From Tritrichomonas musculus (taxonomy: Eukaryota > Parabasalia > Tritrichomonadida > Tritrichomonadidae): 64,000 bases of DNA. This document shows, piece after piece, positions 43,036 to 54,031 of the stretch (positions are counted from its first letter, which is position 1; each line of letters starts with the position of its first letter). The position numbers and the translations under genes are program-made. The stretch spans positions 124,001 through 188,000 of the forward strand of contig JAPFFF010000020.1 in NCBI GenBank assembly GCA_039105265.1. Reading direction: 5' to 3'. The notes under the pieces are model-generated. The model was given only the letters and a program-made list of their open reading frames with translations, was not told the DNA's origin and ran no database searches.

Positions 43036-43153
43036 TTTTACAAAATAACAATTTGTCAAAATTAATGAAATGTGATATGAAATATTACATAAAGTTTTTT
43101 TATATCAGAAAAAATAATTTGTAAGCCATTCATTTATTTACAGATAATGATTT

Positions 43154-43342
43154 AATACGGACTGTATAGGTTCTGCAACGGTCAATTCGTTTACTGATGG
43201 CAATACCACGCTTTTCAATTTGGATAATACAAGTTCAGTGCTTGGCATTAAGGTAAATATTCGTTATTACTGTATCGACACTCCTGAATCCACCATCTGT
43301 GTAGAAAAGTGGGGCAAGGCGGCTTCGTTGTTTGTAAAGTAG
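43154..43342 (+). pseudogene. Staphylococcal-nuclease (SNase) fragment, bacterial type
   Basis: The 62-residue frame reads VNSFTDGNTTLFNLDNTSSV, then VNIRYYCIDTPEST, then EKWGKAASLFVK, then TAG. TDGDTT, RYxGIDTPES and EKWGKAAS are signature blocks of the thermonuclease/SNase family, in the wording of low-GC Gram-positive bacteria. In these, the Asp of DGDT and the Arg of IRY contribute to calcium binding and catalysis. Here one Asp has become Asn (DGN) and a Gly has become Cys (YYCID). The piece has no start codon and no C-terminal half. The G+C is higher than the flanks. It looks like a decayed lateral acquisition from a gut bacterium. Confidence 0.75.
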
Positions 43343-43356
43343 CAACTTTCCGCCGA

Positions 43357-43533
43357 AACAATTCAAATACCTTTTATAATCTTGGTGTTATTTATGAGCG
43401 AGATGAACTTGTTTCACGTGATATATACAAGGCAATTCATTATTATTCGCTTGCTGCAGAGCAAAATGAATCAAGAGTTTTGCAAAGTAAAAATTTGAAA
43501 TTTAATTTCAATGGAAATCGAAGTTTTAATTAA
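43357..43533 (+). pseudogene. Sel1-repeat fragment
   Basis: NNSNTFYNLGVIYERDELVS followed by RDIYKAIHYYSLAAEQNES is one Sel1 (SLR) repeat, the type that trichomonads string together behind protein kinases. It starts 15 bases after the SNase stop and ends after about 59 residues. Fragment only. Confidence 0.7.
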
Positions 43534-43544
43534 AAAAAATAAAA

Positions 43545-43859
43545 AGTATTTATTCACTTCTCATCGATTTTATTGATGCAACTGATGATTCTAATTCAGA
43601 ATTTAAAGCATTAATTGACTTTTTAAATAAACAAAATATTTTACAAAATCATGAAGATGTTAAATTAATACCAAAAATAAAAGACAAACATCATTGTACA
43701 TCAGATTTTTTCGACAAGCTCGATAAATTTTTTCAATATTTAATCACAGATGATCTTTCACCATTTCCTGATAATAATTGTCGGTTATCAATCGGTGTTA
43801 GTTTTTTTGACCTATTTATCATCGAACTTAAAGTGATAAACTTTTATATTGTTTTCTGA
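43545..43859 (+). pseudogene. DUF3447 N-terminal fragment
   Basis: The frame encodes SLLIDFIDATDDSNSEFKAL, DFLNKQNILQNHEDVKLI and HHCTSDFFDKLDKFFQYLI, the opening of a DUF3447-type protein (compare NNHYRSSTFFNKIEKIL in the gene at 30143). It lacks a start and stops before the middle of the domain. It lies on the opposite strand to gene D1. Confidence 0.6.
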
Positions 43860-44098
43860 AAGAACTCAAATTTTTGAAAAGTTTATTCTTCTCAAAAAAT
43901 TGAGTGAAAAAATCGTAAAAATGATTTCTTTCATAACTTGAAAGTAGACATTTACGCCAAGCCAAATTTTATCAAATACACGCCAGAGCCTAATATTACA
44001 AAAAAGAACGTTATTAATTTCTATCAAAATTAAGAGATTTCGTCTAATAAGCATTATGGTCATAAATGAATAAATATTAATTTTCTTAAACAATTTAT

Positions 44099-44528
44099 AT
44101 GCGTAATATTTGTTATTTCATTCCAATTATTCAACTTATGAGATCATATGAATCAGATGAGTCTTTCCCTTTTTGGGATATCATTCCAATTTGGAAATTC
44201 ATTTCAAAGATTTCTTATGAAAAATATGGAAATCCGATTTTTTATAATGACAATCATGTAACTGCATCTAATCAATTTGATAATCAAATGTTATGTTTAA
44301 TAACAGCAAATGATGCACGATATCCAGGATGCCTCGTTTGTGATAAAAGTAACTTTCAACTTGGAAGACCCATCTTTTCAGATAATAACAGCTAAAAAAA
44401 GACATCCTAATTTCTCAGTAATGCCAGGATACTGCATTACAGTGAATTTTACAGAAGAATTGAGTCGATATCCATCTTCTCATACTTGTTCTAGCCAGGT
44501 CAGCTTGAAAAAGAAATATGTAAAATAA
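44099..44528 (+). pseudogene. Unrecognised protein fragment with one frameshift
   Basis: Two overlapping frames make one reading: SYEKYGNPIFYNDNHVTASN and LITANDARYPGCLVCDKSNF, then, shifted near 44380, RHPNFSVMPGYCITVNFTEE and LSRYPSSHTCSSQVSLKK. The codon use and conservation between tandem units suggest former coding DNA. I do not recognise the family. No start context stands out. Confidence 0.4.
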
Positions 44529-44546
44529 AATGATTTTGCCAGGTTA

Positions 44547-44816
44547 AATTTTAATACGTAAACAAACTCAACAAAGAGAGAATATATATAAAGATAAAGG
44601 AAAAATATATCGAGGAAGGATAAAACTGTCGACTCTAGAAATAAGATTAGAATCGAAAGTTATAGCTTTTTACATATACATGATTGTATCAAAACATCTT
44701 AATTCATTAATCCAATATTAATTTTCACTTTCATATTTGAAGTTATGAAAATGGATTTCACGAGATATCAATTTTAATACGTAAACAATCTCAACAAAGT
44801 GAGAATATATATATAT
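44547..44816. repeat. Direct repeat pair (TTTTAATACGTAAACAA)
   Basis: A roughly 45-base phrase, TTTTAATACGTAAACAA then CTCAACAAAG then GAGAATATATA, occurs at 44547 and again at 44770. The region between is non-coding. Present in all three tandem units. Confidence 0.75.
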
Positions 44817-44935
44817 ATGATGAAAAGAAATATGGTACAAGTATGAAATTTACTTATTTTCAATATCAATTGTATCTGTTTTTAAATACAATCATTAAAT
44901 AGATTGTATTTGAATATAAAAAAAAAAAAAAAAAA

Positions 44936-45035
44936 TACCGAAGCAAGGATTTGAACCTTGATTAAGTAAAATTAATAAGCATTTCTGTTTAGAAAGGCCA
45001 TAAAGATACCTGCCCTACCATTAGACGACTTCGGC
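44936..45035 (-). tRNA. tRNA-like gene in tandem unit 1, anticodon arm unresolved
   Basis: Acceptor halves GCCGAAG and CTTCGGT pair. The D arm GTC-TAATGGTAG-GGC and the T arm CAAGGTTCAAATCCTTG (B box) are complete, and a long T-run follows on the transcript. It is exactly 100 bases long, like the gene at 39939. It shares D and T arms with that gene but has a different, still perfectly pairing acceptor stem. The 50-base centre contains a TTTCT/AGAAA hairpin. I cannot place an anticodon stem by eye. Confidence 0.65.
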
Positions 45036-45452
45036 CTAACAATTAATGCATTTATTTTCAAAATTTATCTAAATCTATCTTATCAATTTGCTTTTCTGAT
45101 TCTAATATGAAAATGGAAAATATTAAAATGAAATAATACTAAAAATAAGATACATTTATTTTAAAAATGATGGTATCGATTTTAAAATGCACTTAAAATT
45201 TAACTTGGATAATAGAGAAATATGATACTAATAAAAAAATGTTTTTCTTACTAATGCTTAGATATCTATTTTTATAAATAGATATATAGATCCAAAAATA
45301 AATTTAACCTTTTTTATAAATAGATATAAATAGATATAGAAATTTTTAATTATGACATTTGAAAATTAAAAATGACAATTGAATTTTGAATATATCATTG
45401 AATATTGTTATTCTCTGATATTCACAAATCAAGAATAATATTTAAAATTTTA

Positions 45453-45576
45453 AAGTTGGATTCGAAATGCTTGGGACAATCTTGCATGAAGATTTAGGCA
45501 AATTGACCTTATGTTTTAGTGGATTTGATTTCAATATATTGAAAAAGCTTGTATCAAGCCTTTTGAATCCAATCTT
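45453..45576. repeat. Foldback with 21-base arms
   Basis: AAGTTGGATTCGAAATGCTTG and its near-inverse (CAAGCCTTTTGAATCCAATCTT) bracket about 80 bases. Present in all three units. No clear target duplication was found, so it may be a MITE or an unrelated palindrome. Confidence 0.6.
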
Positions 45577-45586
45577 ACAATAAATA

Positions 45587-46427
45587 GAGGAGGGTCAACT
45601 AATTGAATGGGCAATTTTTTCTCATTGTTCGCCTTTTTTTGCGTTATGTAATTAATAAATTCATAATTTTATTCTATTTATAAATAATATAAAAATAATT
45701 ATATATAAATATTACTTTTATGATTTGATTAAGGGCAATCGATGAAAATTGGAGATTCTCAATTTCAAATAATTCAAGATAGATCAAATGATTATTTAAA
45801 AGTATCCGCTAATATAATTAGAATAAACCTTGCGAGATTCAATATTTTTACAAAACGGCTGAGATATAATCAGTTTTTTGAAATAATTACTGATGCTATT
45901 AAATCAAACATTGCCCCAAATTCAACACACCAAATCATTCGAAAACAATATATTAGATATATATGCATATAATAAATCTATTTATTCGACTAAATCTCAA
46001 ATCTCAACTACCAATTTTTTATTAGAGTCATGATAAGTTACACTAGATCATTAGTTTTATACATTCTCCCAAGCAAATATATAAATTGATTTAAAATACC
46101 GTATGAGTAATTATTTTTTAAATCTATATACATGATTAAATATGCAAGAATATTTATAAAATATTAATATCCCATCAAGAAAAATTTGTAAAACTATAAT
46201 ACTAAAATTTGAAAAGAAAAAATTGAGAGAAAAAAATATTTGAATAGGCATTCAAATTAGATTAATTTGGAATAATACATTTTTATCTCAATAATATAAA
46301 TAAATTATAGAGATATTTTAGATAGAAAAACTATTATATATTATATTAAATATTATATGCACTTATAAAAAATCCAAACCAATTATACTATGAGTTTTTG
46401 TGTTAAAAATAAGTTAACTCTCCTCTC
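45587..46427. mobile_element. 841-bp insertion with 8-base target duplication (unit 1)
   Basis: The insert starts GAGGAGGGTCAACT and ends AGTTAACTCTCCTCTC, imperfect inverted ends. AATAAATA is repeated on both sides (45579-45586 and 46428-46435). Unit 3 has the empty site with a single AATAAATA (near 60930), so this is an insertion, not a deletion elsewhere. A 76-codon frame inside (45742-45972) is not recognised. The 8-base duplication suggests hAT, P or Merlin relatives. Confidence 0.88.
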
Positions 46428-46785
46428 AATAAATATGAATTAAGGTTCAAATCCAATACTTTTAATAACCATCTTTGTTTTTTTATAATTATTATCATAT
46501 TTTTATATTATATAAGATAAATACTATAAATGCATTTTTAAATTGATACCATCATTTTCAAAATAAGATACAATTATTTGAGTATTTTATAATTATAATA
46601 TTCTCCATTTTTAATTTAGTATAAGAAAATTACAGTCATTAATAAAATTCTGAGTGGTTATAAAAGGAAGCAAAACAACTGTATCATTATATCTGGAATT
46701 ACTCAAACGAAATCTGAAAGACAGCAAGTATAATGTCCTTGATAACACATTAAAAGTTTGAATCTTAGTTGAACTTGTTCTTGTT

Positions 46786-47237
46786 ATGAATTTCATTCAC
46801 AAAAATGAACTGATTCATCGTGATTTGAAGATCGAAAATATCATGGTGAATTCTGTTTTTGAAAGCAATCTTGTTGATTTTGGACTTGCAAGATTTAATG
46901 AAATCAATAGTCAACCAAACATTAATGAAAGGAGTTGGAATACTGAATTACATGTCACAAGGAATGATCAAATCAAAAAGTATATGACAACAAACAAGAG
47001 GTTTATTCATTTAGTATTGTTTTATATAATATATTCAATGGCAGATTAGCAAACTACAGTATGACAGACAAAATGAATGGAACACCAATTCCACTTCCAC
47101 TTTCAAAATCAGTACATTTTGCCTTGAATTAATCGATCGATGCACAAAATATAATCAAACAGATCCACCATCATTTGAAACGATTCTTGAAGATATTCGT
47201 ATTCATTCATACAATTTTGTACCACCCATAAATGAAG
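46786..47237 (+). pseudogene. Protein kinase fragment (catalytic loop), degraded
   Basis: FIHKNELIHRDLKIENIMVN followed by SNLVDFGLARF is a classic kinase catalytic loop (HRDLKxEN) and DFG motif. After a stop, later bits of the C-lobe survive in another frame (LELIDRCTKYNQTDPPSFET, then ILEDIRIHS). The ATP-binding lobe and the APE region are missing. At least two breaks. Confidence 0.75.
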
Positions 47238-47525
47238 TAATAATAATCAGTCGACGTGATCGAGAACTTTCATTCAATGAATCTTCCCATCAATCAATAA
47301 CAACTCTAATTTTTACCTACATCTACATTTTCAAAAGATAAAATTAAAATAACAGTAAAAATACAAAATATAACTCTTTATTATTTATTCCTAATCTAAT
47401 TTGCTTTAAACAGCTTCACTTTTTCAAAAAGTTTTGAAATCGAGAGATATTGATTTATTTATTTCAAAAAATAAAATAGCTTAATTCAATAATTCAGAAG
47501 TTTTCTATTGCACACAATTTTTTCA
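47238..47525. other. Spacer upstream of the second kinase
   Basis: AT-rich; TTTTTTCAATG at the end provides a possible TCA initiator directly before the kinase start. No gene. Confidence 0.4.
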
Positions 47526-47984
47526 ATGCATTCAAAAAATAATAAAAATATTAATATCATGAATTTTAAAACAGATGCTGGCTTTCCAATAATTATTCCT
47601 TGTTCTTTCAATGGATATAAAGTAATCAAACGTCTAGCAAGCGGAAGTACTTCGGTTGTTGTTTTAGTTGAAAAAGAAATATCGCATGAAAAATTTGTAG
47701 CAAAAATAATTTCAAAGGAAGATAGTATAAAACAAGATTTTTATGAATTAACAATGAATGAAATTAATGTTCAAAAAACTCTTTCACATCCTCATATTGT
47801 CAAATTACAAGAATCATTTGAAATTAAAAACGAAGGAAAAGAATACATAGAGATAATCATGGAGTATTGCGAGAATGGAGATCTTTTCTCATATGTTATG
47901 AATCAAAAAGAATGCAATGAATCACAATTGAAAAAAATAATAATTGGATTTTTAGAAGCTATCCAATATCAATGCGATTTAATC

Positions 47985-48021
<37 letters not shown>

Positions 48022-48059
48022 GCAAAGAAAGTTCAAAATTCATGCCCTCCAGTTCGTGA
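47526..48059 (+). pseudogene. CAMK-like kinase cut at the duplication junction (unit 1)
   Basis: The frame from ATG at 47526 matches the N-lobe of the intact kinase at 62044: VIKRLASGSTSVVVLVEKE (glycine loop), KFVAKII with the VAK lysine, HPHIVKLQESFE, and MEYCENGDLFSY. After GFLEAIQY (about 47970) the sequence departs from the kinase into CGATTTAATCG and a T-run of about 30, encoding poly-Phe. The catalytic loop, DFG and whole C-lobe are gone, so no activity is possible. Confidence 0.88.
47987..48017. repeat. Poly(T) tract at the tandem junction
   Basis: About 30 T in a row exactly where tandem units join, repeated at about 55233. On the minus strand it is an A-run downstream of the gene-D tail. 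It may have promoted the recombination, or be a copied poly(A). Confidence 0.8.
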
Positions 48060-48202
48060 ATAAAAAGGTACAACAATAATATAATAGAAAAATACTATTC
48101 AATTAAAAATAAAAATATAATTATGATTATAGTGTAGTAATTAATTTTAATTAATCATTAAGACTTCAATTTCTCGCCTTAGTGTTTTACTTTGATCGGC
48201 CA

Positions 48203-49036
48203 TTAAGATAGAAGGTCAAAAATTTCTGGATAATTTTCTTCTCTTGCATAGTCAATGGCAGTTTTGTGAATATTTTATTTCAAAATTCCATAAATCATTC
48301 AATTTTTCAACATCATGAAAAAAGTTAGATTTGAATATTATGAATGTTTTTGGTTTATATGTCTTGAATGTTGATATCAATGCCTTCTTGGCTTATTAAT
48401 AGTTCAACAATTTCTTTATGGCCATTTAGCACAGCAAGAATCAACGCCGTATAATTAAATGTTCGAGTTAAATTCCATAAATCATTCAATTTTTCAACAT
48501 CATTAAAAAAGTTAGATTTGAATATAATGAATGTTTTTGATTTAAAATGTCTTGAATGTTGATATCAATGCCTTCTTGGCTTATTAATAGTTCAACAATT
48601 TCTTTATCGCCTTCATATGCAGCACAAATCAACGCCGTCCTATTAAATGTTCGAGTTAAATTCCATAAATAATTCAAGTTTTCAATCCAATGAAAAAAGT
48701 TAGACTTGAATTTCATGAATGTTTTTGATTTAAATTCCTCGAATGTTGATATCAATGCCTTCTTGGCTTATTAATAGTTCAACAATTTCTTTATGGCCTT
48801 TTAGCCCAGCAAGAATCAACGCCGTATTATTAAATGTTCGAGTTAAATTCTATAAATAATTCAATTTTTCAATCCAATGAAAAAAGTTAGATTTGAATAT
48901 TATGAATGTTTTTGATTTAAATTCCTTGAATGTTGATATCAATGCCATCTTGGTTTATTAATAGTTCAACAATTTCTTTATGGCCTTTTAGCACAGCAAG
49001 AATCAACGCCGTATTATTAAATGTTCGAGTTAAATT
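48203..49036 (-). pseudogene. Ankyrin tail of gene D2
   Basis: Four ankyrin units at a 187-188-base period (GATATC markers at 48935, 48748, 48561 and 48373) and the terminal KTAIDYAREENYPEIFDLLS, stop TAA at 48203-48205. The spacers are nearly identical to one another, showing the whole 187-base unit was amplified together. One unit is open over 89 codons (48486-48755) with its spacer read as FKSKTFMKFKSNFFHWIENL. Confidence 0.7.
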
Positions 49037-50281
49037 CTATAAATCATTCAATTTTTCAATACAATGAAAAAAGTTAGATTTGAATATCATGAATGTTTTT
49101 GATTTAAAATGACATTTAAATGATTGATGTTTAATTTTAGCATTTATGTCAATGGTTCCTTCTGTCAAATAAAGTTCAACAAGTGTGTAATAATCAAATT
49201 CACATAAATAAAAAAACATGTTTTTGTATTTCATGTTTGCTGGGAAAAAACAATAATTGTGAGATTCAACTGCATATCGATAAAGATTGTCATAATAGTT
49301 GTTTTCAATGTTATTTTGTAGATCTTCTTCTTTAATTAAATTATCAATGATGTAGTTCGAAATTTCGTTGTGATGACATTTAATCGATTCTTCAAGAATT
49401 ATTTCATAATTATTTTCTGGTGGAAAAACATGATTCTCTTCAAGATATCTGATCAGTTCTGCATTACAACTGTGAATCGAATAAATCCACATCGATGATG
49501 TCAGTTCAACTCCTTTCTTTTCCATGTATTTGATGATGTCATTCGAACCATAAAACGATGCATATTCAATCAGACTGATTTTGCCTTTTTCTGTCAAAAG
49601 TTGATTCGTTTCAAAAATTGATTTTTTGATTTCAATTTCGAGTGACAAATTTCTTTGTTCTGTAAATCTGATGAATTCTTTGATTTCGTTATTTCGAATC
49701 AATTCATATAAATAATCATCATTCAGTCCTTCTCGTCGTTTTTCATAGAAATTTCCTTCAACTTCTTTGTTTATTCGTTCAATAAATTTATTGTCTTTTA
49801 ATGATTCGTTCTCGCTGCCGTATTTTTCAATGTTTTCTTCTGTGACAAACCGTTTGATTTCTGGTTGAAAATATTCACAATAGTTCTTTTCGGCATATTC
49901 TGAACTAGTAATTATTGGGAAAATGTATTCATCAATTATCATCAGTTTTTCTTCAAGAAGAAATAGAAGGATTCGCTTGTTATCTTTGAAAATATTGAAT
50001 ATTTCTGAATTTGAAAAATATTTTTGGAGATCTTGTTTGAATTGTCTTAAAACTCGCTCAACTTTAGAAATAAAATTCCGAACACGATGATGATTGTTCA
50101 CGATGTTGACTATTAATTGTAATAATGCTTTGAATTCATGTTGAACATTAATTATTTGTTGACTCGAGACAAGATTAATGAAATTGTAATATTTGTCTTC
50201 TCCATCTGATTCTTCTTCAAGGAATTCCAGAAAGGAACTTTGAATACTTTTCATTTTGTCAATAAATGTTTCAGAACTCAT
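49037..50281 (-). CDS. Gene D2: DUF3447 protein
   Basis: Identical protein to gene D1 (same 414 residues from ATG at 50281). Unlike D1 it keeps the complete ankyrin tail downstream. Confidence 0.8.
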   Translation of the reverse strand: MSSETFIDKMKSIQSSFLEFLEEESDGEDKYYNFINLVSSQQIINVQHEFKALLQLIVNIVNNHHRVRNFISKVERVLRQFKQDLQKYFSNSEIFNIFKDNKRILLFLLEEKLMIIDEYIFPIITSSEYAEKNYCEYFQPEIKRFVTEENIEKYGSENESLKDNKFIERINKEVEGNFYEKRREGLNDDYLYELIRNNEIKEFIRFTEQRNLSLEIEIKKSIFETNQLLTEKGKISLIEYASFYGSNDIIKYMEKKGVELTSSMWIYSIHSCNAELIRYLEENHVFPPENNYEIILEESIKCHHNEISNYIIDNLIKEEDLQNNIENNYYDNLYRYAVESHNYCFFPANMKYKNMFFYLCEFDYYTLVELYLTEGTIDINAKIKHQSFKCHFKSKTFMIFKSNFFHCIEKLNDL

Positions 50282-50399
50282 TTTTACAAAATAACAATTT
50301 GTCAAAATTAATGAAATGTGATATGAAATATTACATAAAGTTTTTTTATATCAGAAAAAATAATTTGTAAGCCATTCATTTATTTACAGATAATGATTT

Positions 50400-50588
50400 A
50401 ATACGGACTGTATAGGTTCTGCAACGGTCAATTCGTTTACTGATGGCAATACCACGCTTTTCAATTTGGATAATACAAGTTCAGTGCTTGGCATTAAGGT
50501 AAATATTCGTTATTACTGTATCGACACTCCTGAATCCACCATCTGTGTAGAAAAGTGGGGCAAGGCGGCTTCGTTGTTTGTAAAGTAG
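50400..50588 (+). pseudogene. SNase fragment, unit 2
   Basis: Identical copy of the bacterial-type nuclease fragment described at 43154. Confidence 0.75.
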
Positions 50589-50602
50589 CAACTTTCCGCC
50601 GA

Positions 50603-50779
50603 AACAATTCAAATACCTTTTATAATCTTGGTGTTATTTATGAGCGAGATGAACTTGTTTCACGTGATATATACAAGGCAATTCATTATTATTCGCTTGC
50701 TGCAGAGCAAAATGAATCAAGAGTTTTGCAAAGTAAAAATTTGAAATTTAATTTCAATGGAAATCGAAGTTTTAATTAA
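50603..50779 (+). pseudogene. Sel1-repeat fragment, unit 2
   Basis: Identical copy of the fragment at 43357. Confidence 0.7.
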
Positions 50780-50790
50780 AAAAAATAAAA

Positions 50791-51105
50791 AGTATTTATT
50801 CACTTCTCATCGATTTTATTGATGCAACTGATGATTCTAATTCAGAATTTAAAGCATTAATTGACTTTTTAAATAAACAAAATATTTTACAAAATCATGA
50901 AGATGTTAAATTAATACCAAAAATAAAAGACAAACATCATTGTACATCAGATTTTTTCGACAAGCTCGATAAATTTTTTCAATATTTAATCACAGATGAT
51001 CTTTCACCATTTCCTGATAATAATTGTCGGTTATCAATCGGTGTTAGTTTTTTTGACCTATTTATCATCGAACTTAAAGTGATAAACTTTTATATTGTTT
51101 TCTGA
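50791..51105 (+). pseudogene. DUF3447 N-terminal fragment, unit 2
   Basis: Identical copy of the fragment at 43545. Confidence 0.6.
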
Positions 51106-51344
51106 AAGAACTCAAATTTTTGAAAAGTTTATTCTTCTCAAAAAATTGAGTGAAAAAATCGTAAAAATGATTTCTTTCATAACTTGAAAGTAGACATTTA
51201 CGCCAAGCCAAATTTTATCAAATACACGCCAGAGCCTAATATTACAAAAAAGAACGTTATTAATTTCTATCAAAATTAAGAGATTTCGTCTAATAAGCAT
51301 TATGGTCATAAATGAATAAATATTAATTTTCTTAAACAATTTAT

Positions 51345-51774
51345 ATGCGTAATATTTGTTATTTCATTCCAATTATTCAACTTATGAGATCATATGAATC
51401 AGATGAGTCTTTCCCTTTTTGGGATATCATTCCAATTTGGAAATTCATTTCAAAGATTTCTTATGAAAAATATGGAAATCCGATTTTTTATAATGACAAT
51501 CATGTAACTGCATCTAATCAATTTGATAATCAAATGTTATGTTTAATAACAGCAAATGATGCACGATATCCAGGATGCCTCGTTTGTGATAAAAGTAACT
51601 TTCAACTTGGAAGACCCATCTTTTCAGATAATAACAGCTAAAAAAAGACATCCTAATTTCTCAGTAATGCCAGGATACTGCATTACAGTGAATTTTACAG
51701 AAGAATTGAGTCGATATCCATCTTCTCATACTTGTTCTAGCCAGGTCAGCTTGAAAAAGAAATATGTAAAATAA
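51345..51774 (+). pseudogene. Unrecognised fragment, unit 2
   Basis: Identical copy of the frameshifted reading at 44099. Confidence 0.4.
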
Positions 51775-52181
51775 AATGATTTTGCCAGGTTAAATTTTAA
51801 TACGTAAACAAACTCAACAAAGAGAGAATATATATAAAGATAAAGGAAAAATATATCGAGGAAGGATAAAACTGTCGACTCTAGAAATAAGATTAGAATC
51901 GAAAGTTATAGCTTTTTACATATACATGATTGTATCAAAACATCTTAATTCATTAATCCAATATTAATTTTCACTTTCATATTTGAAGTTATGAAAATGG
52001 ATTTCACGAGATATCAATTTTAATACGTAAACAATCTCAACAAAGTGAGAATATATATATATATGATGAAAAGAAATATGGTACAAGTATGAAATTTACT
52101 TATTTTCAATATCAATTGTATCTGTTTTTAAATACAATCATTAAATAGATTGTATTTGAATATAAAAAAAAAAAAAAAAAA

Positions 52182-52281
52182 TACCGAAGCAAGGATTTGA
52201 ACCTTGATTAAGTAAAATTAATAAGCATTTCTGTTTAGAAAGGCCATAAAGATACCTGCCCTACCATTAGACGACTTCGGC
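52182..52281 (-). tRNA. tRNA-like gene, unit 2
   Basis: Identical copy of the 100-base tRNA-like gene at 44936, with the same T-run terminator. Confidence 0.65.
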
Positions 52282-52832
52282 CTAACAATTAATGCATTTA
52301 TTTTCAAAATTTATCTAAATCTATCTTATCAATTTGCTTTTCTGATTCTAATATGAAAATGGAAAATATTAAAATGAAATAATACTAAAAATAAGATACA
52401 TTTATTTTAAAAATGATGGTATCGATTTTAAAATGCACTTAAAATTTAACTTGGATAATAGAGAAATATGATACTAATAAAAAAATGTTTTTCTTACTAA
52501 TGCTTAGATATCTATTTTTATAAATAGATATATAGATCCAAAAATAAATTTAACCTTTTTTATAAATAGATATAAATAGATATAGAAATTTTTAATTATG
52601 ACATTTGAAAATTAAAAATGACAATTGAATTTTGAATATATCATTGAATATTGTTATTCTCTGATATTCACAAATCAAGAATAATATTTAAAATTTTAAA
52701 GTTGGATTCGAAATGCTTGGGACAATCTTGCATGAAGATTTAGGCAAATTGACCTTATGTTTTAGTGGATTTGATTTCAATATATTGAAAAAGCTTGTAT
52801 CAAGCCTTTTGAATCCAATCTTACAATAAATA

Positions 52833-53673
52833 GAGGAGGGTCAACTAATTGAATGGGCAATTTTTTCTCATTGTTCGCCTTTTTTTGCGTTATGTAATTA
52901 ATAAATTCATAATTTTATTCTATTTATAAATAATATAAAAATAATTATATATAAATATTACTTTTATGATTTGATTAAGGGCAATCGATGAAAATTGGAG
53001 ATTCTCAATTTCAAATAATTCAAGATAGATCAAATGATTATTTAAAAGTATCCGCTAATATAATTAGAATAAACCTTGCGAGATTCAATATTTTTACAAA
53101 ACGGCTGAGATATAATCAGTTTTTTGAAATAATTACTGATGCTATTAAATCAAACATTGCCCCAAATTCAACACACCAAATCATTCGAAAACAATATATT
53201 AGATATATATGCATATAATAAATCTATTTATTCGACTAAATCTCAAATCTCAACTACCAATTTTTTATTAGAGTCATGATAAGTTACACTAGATCATTAG
53301 TTTTATACATTCTCCCAAGCAAATATATAAATTGATTTAAAATACCGTATGAGTAATTATTTTTTAAATCTATATACATGATTAAATATGCAAGAATATT
53401 TATAAAATATTAATATCCCATCAAGAAAAATTTGTAAAACTATAATACTAAAATTTGAAAAGAAAAAATTGAGAGAAAAAAATATTTGAATAGGCATTCA
53501 AATTAGATTAATTTGGAATAATACATTTTTATCTCAATAATATAAATAAATTATAGAGATATTTTAGATAGAAAAACTATTATATATTATATTAAATATT
53601 ATATGCACTTATAAAAAATCCAAACCAATTATACTATGAGTTTTTGTGTTAAAAATAAGTTAACTCTCCTCTC
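52833..53673. mobile_element. 841-bp insertion, unit 2
   Basis: Same insertion and AATAAATA flanks as in unit 1; inherited through the duplication rather than inserted twice. Confidence 0.88.
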
Positions 53674-54031
53674 AATAAATATGAATTAAGGTTCAAATCC
53701 AATACTTTTAATAACCATCTTTGTTTTTTTATAATTATTATCATATTTTTATATTATATAAGATAAATACTATAAATGCATTTTTAAATTGATACCATCA
53801 TTTTCAAAATAAGATACAATTATTTGAGTATTTTATAATTATAATATTCTCCATTTTTAATTTAGTATAAGAAAATTACAGTCATTAATAAAATTCTGAG
53901 TGGTTATAAAAGGAAGCAAAACAACTGTATCATTATATCTGGAATTACTCAAACGAAATCTGAAAGACAGCAAGTATAATGTCCTTGATAACACATTAAA
54001 AGTTTGAATCTTAGTTGAACTTGTTCTTGTT

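Larger units (their letters stand above)
41690..48935. repeat. Tandem segmental duplication, unit 1 (7,246 bp)
   Basis: Every feature from 41.79 kb recurs exactly 7,246 bases further on, and again after another 7,246 in the first half of unit 3. Units 1 and 2 appear identical wherever compared. The unit boundary used here is one arbitrary phase of the tandem array. The novel junction between copies is at about 47970, where the kinase is cut. Confidence 0.95.

Noticed and set aside
43866-44093. 75-codon minus-strand ORF repeated in each tandem unit
   Set aside because: Overlaps decayed plus-strand fragments; composition and repeat of the unit explain it without a separate gene.
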